64,000 nucleotides of DNA from Afipia massiliensis (GTDB lineage: Bacteria; Pseudomonadota; Alphaproteobacteria; Rhizobiales; Xanthobacteraceae): NCBI RefSeq assembly GCF_001006325.2, contig NZ_LBIA02000001.1, positions 4,155,501-4,219,500 of the forward strand, read 5' to 3'. Below the pieces are notes generated by a model. It saw only the letters and a program-made list of their open reading frames with translations, did not search any database and was not told where the DNA came from. Each line of letters begins with the position of its first letter. The stretch's first letter is position 1. Shown piece after piece: positions 58,755-64,000 of the stretch. Position numbers and translations under genes: made by a program.

Positions 58755-59932
58755 TACTTCGCGATCTTGATCCAGTCGGAGACCGGCTTCATGGTCTTGT
58801 TCGCGCCGTCATACTGATAGACGCGCCCAACAGGAACGGTGTTGCCGGGAATCGAGATCGGTACGCCGATGATGCCGCCGGTGTCGAAGTCCTTGATCGA
58901 GTTCAGCGAAGCTTTCATGTTGGCCGCGGTGAGATCCTTCTTGGCGTCCAGCGTGCGCTTGGCGGCTTCGGTCATCAGCATCGCGGTCAGGAAGCCCTGC
59001 ATGTAGCCGGTCGACTGATACTCTGGACGGATCTGCCGAATCTTCTCCAGCATCGGCGACTTGCCTTCCGTGTCGAAGTAATAGCGATACGGCATCACGC
59101 CCATGAAACCATCCGCGACATCGGCGGACTTCGCCCAGATCGCATTGTCCATCGACCAGAACGTGCCCATGAACTTGGTCTTGAGACCGAGCTGCTTGGC
59201 TTGACTCATGAATTCCGGCAGCGGCGCCAGAATGTAGCCGTGGAAGATGGTGTAGTCCGGATCGGCGCGGCGCAGCTTGAGCACCTCGGTCGAAACGTCA
59301 ACGCTGGTCGGCGGCGTCGCGATCTTTTCAACGACCTTCAGGCCGAGTTCAGCCGCCCGCTTCTCGGTCGGTGCAATCGGATCACGTCCGAATTCCGTAT
59401 CCGAATTGACCAGAGCGATTTTCGCGCCCGGCTTCGTTTTGGCGATGTACTCGAGCAGAATGCCAATCATCTCCGAATAATCCGGACCGGCGATAAACTG
59501 GTTCGGGAAGTTCTTCGGATCGTTCAATTCGGTCGCAAAGGATGCACCCGCAAGCATGATATCGCCACGGCGATTTAGCTCGGCATTGATGGTCTTCGAG
59601 AAGGCGGTGGAGTCTCCGTAATAGAGGCTTACCTTTTCCTGGCTGGTGATGCGATTGAAGACCGCCACCGAGTTATCGACCTTGTAGCCGGTGTCTTCAG
59701 CAACATATTTGACCTTGCGGCCATTGATGCCGCCGGCATCGTTCACGATCTTCACGTAATCCTGGAACGCGTTGTTCAGCGCGATGCCTGCGAAGGCAAA
59801 CACACCGGTCATCGGCATTGACGCACCGATCACGATGTCGTCGGCAGCACGCGCTGGAACGTTAAGGCCTAGTGCGAGACAGCCTGCAGCTGCGTAAGAC
59901 AACACCTTTCGGCGCGTTGGATAGAATCTCAT
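58754..59932 (-). CDS. livK: Periplasmic binding protein of a LivK-type transporter
   Basis: A 392-residue type I periplasmic binding protein. It has a twin-Arg-rich N-terminus (RRKVLSYAAAGCLALG) and a cleavage region near ARAADD, then IVIGASMPMTGVFAFAG, NDAGGINGRKVKYVAED and YIAKTKPGAKIALVNSD. The ATG at 59932 has GGGAGAAA upstream. The ligand is not readable; pairing with an acyl-CoA synthetase hints at an organic acid instead of an amino acid. Confidence 0.88.
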
Positions 59933-59951
59933 GGTTGTTTCTCCCTGTGTG

Positions 59952-60992
59952 TCATTTCTTGAACGGCCATAGATGAAAGAAGCGTCGCACGCGGCGCCAG
60001 ATTTCGGCAAGGCCCTGCGGCTCGAACAGCAGAAACCCGATAATCAGCAAGCCGAAAACGATTGTCCGGATCGGCGACAATTGCGCTGTCGCATTCGGAA
60101 TGAAGGTCAGATAGGACACCGCGATCTTCAGAAATTCCGGCACCATGGTCATGAAGATCGCGCCAAGGATGGCGCCGAGAATTGTGCCCATTCCGCCGAC
60201 GATGACCGCGGCAAGGAAGAATACCGAATAGATCAGCGGGAAACTTTCCGGCGTGACCACGCGGAAAAAGTACGCCCACATGCCGCCCGCAACGCCGGCG
60301 TAGAACGACGACAGCGCGAAGGAGAGCAGCTTGTATTTCAACAACGGAATACCGAGCACCTCCGCCGAGATGTCACGATCGCGAATAGCGATGAAGGCCC
60401 GGCCGATGCGGGTCCGGAACAGGTTGGCTGCGACGAACACAGCCAGCGCCGTCAGCGGCATGAACAGCCAATAAAGCTGGAACGGACGCGCGAGATCGTA
60501 ACCGAACAACCGCGCGGGCGGCATGCTCAGCCCCTGCGTTCCGCCGAGAAAAGCCGGCCCGTTGGCGAATAGGAAATGCAGAATGAAGGACGCTGCGATG
60601 GTCGCAATCGCAAGATAGAGCCCCTTCACGCGAAGGCTCGGCACGCCGACAACGAGGCCGACCGCGGCCGACACGAAGCCCGCAAGGATCAGATTGATGA
60701 TGAACGGCGTACCGACGCGAATTTCAAGAATAGCGACGGTGTATGCGCCGACCGACATGAAGGCCGCCTGCCCGAGGCTGACAAGGCCGGTATAACCAGT
60801 GAGGATGTTGAGGCCGGTGGTGCTGACGATGTGGATCAGGACGAGACAGGCGAGATAGATCCAGTACTGGTCCGCGATGAACGGAAACAGCGCCAGCGCC
60901 GCGAACAGCGCGACCAGCATCACGCGCTGCACGTTGGTATCGAGCAGCGCTTCTGCCTGCGCGTAGGTTTGGTGGGCCGCGCCAATACGCAT
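59952..60992 (-). CDS. livM: Branched-chain-type ABC transporter permease LivM
   Basis: A 346-residue inner-membrane permease with eight or more hydrophobic helices. TGLNILTGYTGLVSLGQAAFM and the RTRIGRAFIAIRDRDISAEVLGI coupling loop are LivM features. Its start overlaps the livH stop by one base and its stop is 19 bases before the binding protein gene. Confidence 0.92.
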   Translation of the reverse strand: MRIGAAHQTYAQAEALLDTNVQRVMLVALFAALALFPFIADQYWIYLACLVLIHIVSTTGLNILTGYTGLVSLGQAAFMSVGAYTVAILEIRVGTPFIINLILAGFVSAAVGLVVGVPSLRVKGLYLAIATIAASFILHFLFANGPAFLGGTQGLSMPPARLFGYDLARPFQLYWLFMPLTALAVFVAANLFRTRIGRAFIAIRDRDISAEVLGIPLLKYKLLSFALSSFYAGVAGGMWAYFFRVVTPESFPLIYSVFFLAAVIVGGMGTILGAILGAIFMTMVPEFLKIAVSYLTFIPNATAQLSPIRTIVFGLLIIGFLLFEPQGLAEIWRRVRRFFHLWPFKK

Positions 60993-61870
60993 CAGAGTCG
61001 CTCGATTTCAACTGTGCCGAACAATCCGTAAGGGCGGATCATCAGAGCAACCACAAGGATACTGAAGGTGACAAGCAGCTTGAATTCGCCGCCCATATAG
61101 GTGCCGACGAGCGCCTCGACGACGCCGATGGCGAGACCCGCCACCAGAGCGCCAGCAATCGAGTCGAGCCCGCCGACGATGACCGCGACCAGGACCGAGA
61201 GGCCAAACACGCCCATGGTTGGCGAAATACCGCCGATCGAACCGATCAAAATGCCCGATCCCGCAGCCGCCATACCCGCGACAATCCACGAGACCGAAAA
61301 TACCGCAGGAACATTGATCCCGCAGGAAAACGCCGCGCCTTGATCGGTCGCGGTGGCGCGCAGCGCGACGCCGCCCCGCCACGTCCGGAAGACAACGAGA
61401 AACGCTGCGATCAATACCGTCGCGACCACAAAGCTCACCGCGATCTTTGGTGAGATGTATGCGCTGCCTATAAATATCGGCTTCGACGGCAGGAAGTTCG
61501 GCAAGGTGGCGGGATCACTCCCCCATACGAACTCCACAAATCCGATCAGCACCGAACTGAGACCGACAGTCACCATGAACACCGAGATCGGGCTTTCACC
61601 GAGCATCGGTCGGATCAGAATACGTTCGATAACGCCGCCGAGAATGCCGCCGCCGATCACCGTGAGAATAATCGCAAGCCAGATTGGAAGCGCAAATGCC
61701 GCGGTCATTCCGAAGAAGAAGTACGCGCACAGCATCAGCATCTCGCCGACGGCAAGATTCAGAACCTTGGTTGCCTTGTAGATCAGCACGAAGGCGATGC
61801 CGGTCAGCGCCAGCAGCGCGCCCGATCCAAGCCCAGACAACACGACCTCGAACAGGAACAGCCAATCCAT
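60992..61870 (-). CDS. livH: Branched-chain-type ABC transporter permease LivH
   Basis: A 292-residue inner-membrane permease with about eight helices. LLALTGIAFVLIYKATKVLNL and GLSVLVAVIVGGLDSIAGAL are typical of LivH. It starts with the ATG at 61870, overlapping the livG stop (TGATG). Confidence 0.92.
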   Translation of the reverse strand: MDWLFLFEVVLSGLGSGALLALTGIAFVLIYKATKVLNLAVGEMLMLCAYFFFGMTAAFALPIWLAIILTVIGGGILGGVIERILIRPMLGESPISVFMVTVGLSSVLIGFVEFVWGSDPATLPNFLPSKPIFIGSAYISPKIAVSFVVATVLIAAFLVVFRTWRGGVALRATATDQGAAFSCGINVPAVFSVSWIVAGMAAAGSGILIGSIGGISPTMGVFGLSVLVAVIVGGLDSIAGALVAGLAIGVVEALVGTYMGGEFKLLVTFSILVVALMIRPYGLFGTVEIERL

Positions 61871-62703
61871 CACGCTGCCCTCTCGCCCGCGATCCGCCGC
61901 GACAGATCTCCGACATCGCCGGACCCGAGATAAGCCGCGATCACGTCCGGGTTATTCTGAATCTCCGGCGGTTTTCCGGCTGCGATCACCTGACCGAAGT
62001 TCAGCACGACAACATGGTCCGAGATGTCCATGACGAGCCCCATGTCGTGCTCGACCATCAGGATGGTCACGCCCCACTCCTCCTTCACGTCGAGGATGAA
62101 GCGGGCCATGTCCTCGGTCTCTTCGCGATTCATGCCCGCCACTGGCTCATCGAGCATCAGCACGCGCGGCTGCATCGCAAGCGCGCGCGCAAGTTCGACT
62201 CGTTTGCGCAGGCCGTAGGACAGCGACGCCACCGGCTGGTCGCGGATGTGCTCCATCTCCAGAAAATCAAGCACCCGCCTCTCGATCTCGGATCGCAGCT
62301 CAAGCTCCTCGCGCCTGGCCCGCCCGAAGTACCACAGCGCGTCAAACACATTCGTCCGCATGTGTGCGTGACGGCCGAGCTTGATGTTGTCGAGCACCGT
62401 CATGCCGCGAAACAGCGCGATGTTCTGAAACGTGCGGGCCAGACCGATTTTGGCCCGCGCCGGCGGATGCAATTTGCTAATGTCGTTGCCGTCGAATTCG
62501 ATCGCGCCGGCCGACGGGCGGTAGAAGCCGGAGATGCAGTTGAACAGCGACGTCTTGCCCGCGCCGTTCGGGCCGATCACGGCCGTGATCGATCCCGGGG
62601 CGACGGAAAACGAAACATCGGACAGCGCCTTCAATCCGCCGAACGCAAGCGACAGATGGCTGACGGCTAAACCTGCGGAGGACGACGATGTCTGACTGCT
62701 CAT
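61870..62703 (-). CDS. livG: Branched-chain-type ABC transporter ATPase LivG
   Basis: A 277-residue ABC ATPase. Walker A GPNGAGKTS, LSYGLRKRVELARAL as signature, MLDEPVAGMNREE as Walker B and MVEHDMGLVMDISDHV are clear LivG traits. First gene of the livGHMKF-acyl-CoA synthetase unit. The 154-base gap to the regulator gene shows no obvious operator. Confidence 0.92.
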   Translation of the reverse strand: MSSQTSSSSAGLAVSHLSLAFGGLKALSDVSFSVAPGSITAVIGPNGAGKTSLFNCISGFYRPSAGAIEFDGNDISKLHPPARAKIGLARTFQNIALFRGMTVLDNIKLGRHAHMRTNVFDALWYFGRARREELELRSEIERRVLDFLEMEHIRDQPVASLSYGLRKRVELARALAMQPRVLMLDEPVAGMNREETEDMARFILDVKEEWGVTILMVEHDMGLVMDISDHVVVLNFGQVIAAGKPPEIQNNPDVIAAYLGSGDVGDLSRRIAGERAA

Positions 62704-62857
62704 CGTCGTGCGCCGAACTGCGCCGGGGACGCGGCGATTACCGCCGGCCTGCCAGTCTCCAAACGGCGTGAATCAATCGAACTCAACTGACGCTCCCCCC
62801 TTTTTTGGCTTGCCCGGCGGTTGACCCGCTCTTTTGGCTGTTCTCTCGCTTCGGTGC

Positions 62858-63631
62858 CTATCGCTTGCGGCCCACCAAGGCATGTTCCATGTACATTCGC
62901 TCGACCGGCCGATCGAGCGAGTTACCCGCGCGCTCAAAGCCTCTCCGCCAGTCTTCAACGTGCCGCCGCATCCATACTTTCCCCGCTTCCTTGTCGCGTC
63001 TACGGATCGCGTCGAGCAGGTGATGGTGCGCGACGATGAGGCGCGGCATGCCTTCGGCCACGTTGCGGACCACCATCTCCGTGGTGGGAAAAAACAGCAG
63101 ACCTGCCGGTTCTCGCGCGAGCTGCAACACGCGGTTATGGGAGGCCTTCGCAATCAGGATGTGAAACTCCGCATCCAGTTCAGCGAATGCGGCATGATTT
63201 GCGATGGCCTGCTCGGTCTTCTCGATGTTCGCCGCGATCTCGGCAATGTCGTCATCTGTCGCATGATCGACAGCATATTCGATCGCGGCAATCTCGAGGA
63301 TCATCGCGGTTTCATACAATTCCCGAAATGTCACTTCGTGCAGCACAAGCGCCCGGCTCAACCGGCTGGCAAGCTTGTTGTAGCGCGGCAGGCACGCATA
63401 CAGGCGGCGGCTGGAATCGCGCCGGATCAATCCGCTTTCTTCGAGCACCCGAATGCCTTCGCGGACCGTGGAACGATTCACACCAAACTGCTGGACGAGT
63501 TCAGATTCCGTTCCGATCGGATCGTCAGGCTTGATGCGGCCATTGACGATTTCACGCTCAATCGCGTCCGCCACCTTTTGATAGGCCGGCGCTACTTCGA
63601 TACGCGCAAAATTCGGGACCACGGACGACAT
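62858..63631 (-). CDS. GntR/FCD-family transcriptional regulator
   Basis: A 257-residue GntR regulator. Residues ~15-80 form the winged helix (AYQKVADAIEREIVNGRI, ESELVQQFGVNRSTVREGIR, LEESGLIRRDSSRRLY). The C-terminal FCD domain is helical, with ligand histidines likely in HILIAKASHNRVLQL and VAHHHLLDAI. Two near-identical palindromes lie upstream, which suggests autoregulation. It is in line with the liv operon and may control it, but no copy of the palindrome was seen before livG. Confidence 0.9.
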   Translation of the reverse strand: MSSVVPNFARIEVAPAYQKVADAIEREIVNGRIKPDDPIGTESELVQQFGVNRSTVREGIRVLEESGLIRRDSSRRLYACLPRYNKLASRLSRALVLHEVTFRELYETAMILEIAAIEYAVDHATDDDIAEIAANIEKTEQAIANHAAFAELDAEFHILIAKASHNRVLQLAREPAGLLFFPTTEMVVRNVAEGMPRLIVAHHHLLDAIRRRDKEAGKVWMRRHVEDWRRGFERAGNSLDRPVERMYMEHALVGRKR

Positions 63632-63646
63632 AGCGTCTCATCGTTG

Positions 63647-63659
63647 TTTGTCGGACAAA
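63647..63659. promoter_or_regulatory. Proximal operator candidate of the GntR/FCD regulator
   Basis: A perfect palindrome TTTGTC-G-GACAAA, 16 bases upstream of the regulator start codon. It matches the TTGTC-N-GACAA type used by FCD regulators. Confidence 0.6.
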
Positions 63660-63754
63660 GGCTATGGGCGAAATCTTTCTCGGTCAATGGCCTGAAAACA
63701 GCGCCTGCAACGAAATTTTGGGGTGCATCGCACAAGATTCTGCGCCCAATGTCA

Positions 63755-63768
63755 CTTTGTCCGACAAG
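63755..63768. promoter_or_regulatory. Distal operator candidate of the GntR/FCD regulator
   Basis: CTTTGTC-C-GACAAG, almost the same palindrome as the proximal site, about 109 bases further upstream. Repetition of the motif supports a real binding sequence and possible looping. The 160 bases between it and the tRNA hold nothing else I can identify. Confidence 0.6.
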
Positions 63769-63930
63769 CCATTGCATGATGGCGGCGGCCAACGACGAGG
63801 CAGGATCAATTGATCAAGGCATCAGCAGACGCGCCCGCTCGTTGTGGGCGGCCCAGTGATCAGGGTTTAGGTTGTTTGCAATTTTGCGGTGCCAAGAACG
63901 TCGAGCGACTGCAATCGGTGTTCTGAAGGC

Positions 63931-64000
63931 TGGCTGGGGAACTAGGATTCGAACCTAGACAAACAGAGTCAGAGTCTGTTGTGCTACCGTTACACCATTC
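63931..64000 (-). tRNA. tRNA-Gln (CTG), 5' end cut by the window edge
   Basis: On the minus strand the D arm, an anticodon stem ACAGA/TCTGT with loop CTCTGAC (anticodon CTG), a T arm with GGTTCGAATCC, and the 3' strand TTCCCCA plus discriminator G and encoded CCA are all visible. About four bases of the 5' acceptor strand lie beyond the edge. The weak U1-A72 pair implied by the 3' strand is typical of tRNA-Gln. Confidence 0.93.

Overview
The window reads as an alphaproteobacterial chromosome, most likely the Bradyrhizobiaceae/Nitrobacteraceae group (Bradyrhizobium, Rhodopseudomonas, Afipia). This is inferred from gene content (PQQ synthesis, pst, paired formate dehydrogenases, C-P lyase, liv transporter), high GC and many ATGA or TGATG gene junctions. 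No rRNA, insertion sequence, phage gene or CRISPR array was seen. The only RNA gene is a tRNA-Gln(CTG) cut by the right edge.

Left part (1-7.6 kb): an arsC arsenate reductase after a truncated gene; a secreted sorbosone-dehydrogenase-like beta-propeller protein with a class I cytochrome c; and on the minus strand a full pqqABCDE operon ending in a prolyl aminopeptidase. pqqA has only 26 codons. Next (7.7-13.1 kb) is the phosphate operon pstS-pstC-pstA-pstB-phoU-phoB, behind a run of three Pho half-sites.

Middle part (13.4-41.8 kb): a large formate and molybdenum/tungsten block. It holds a soluble NAD-type formate dehydrogenase (fdsA plus a NuoE-NuoF fusion), TusA with a DUF971 protein, MoeA and MobB, and a membrane-associated formate dehydrogenase (catalytic, Fe-S and cytochrome b subunits with the small Tat protein FdhX). 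Then come a helix-turn-helix/TorD fusion, a five-gene run of poorly characterised proteins (DUF3306, DUF3305, DUF6352-like, DUF6505-like and a biotin/lipoate-ligase-like protein without the usual catalytic lysine) and a divergent operon of a polyferredoxin, an Mrp/NBP35 ATPase, FdhD and MobA. The block closes with two further MoeA-family proteins (one fused to a binding-protein domain), a tungstate transporter tupABC and its divergent HTH/binding-protein regulator. Together these genes can import the metal, build and insert the cofactor, fold and export the enzymes and route their electrons. The poorly characterised run is the best candidate here for an undescribed system.

Right part (41.9-56.1 kb): a WD40-cytochrome c fusion, then a complete C-P lyase locus. 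phnGHIJKLMN runs on the minus strand, phnF diverges from it, phnCDE1E2 is also on the minus strand, and a second phnM with a DUF1045 two-histidine phosphoesterase lies on the plus strand. There is no phnP, so the DUF1045 protein may fill that step. Pho-box-like sites precede pst, phnG and phnC, and a perfect palindrome lies between phnG and phnF.

Right edge (56.1-64 kb): a long-chain acyl-CoA synthetase in line with a five-gene branched-chain-amino-acid-type ABC transporter (livGHMKF order), a GntR/FCD regulator with two near-identical palindromes upstream, and the partial tRNA-Gln.
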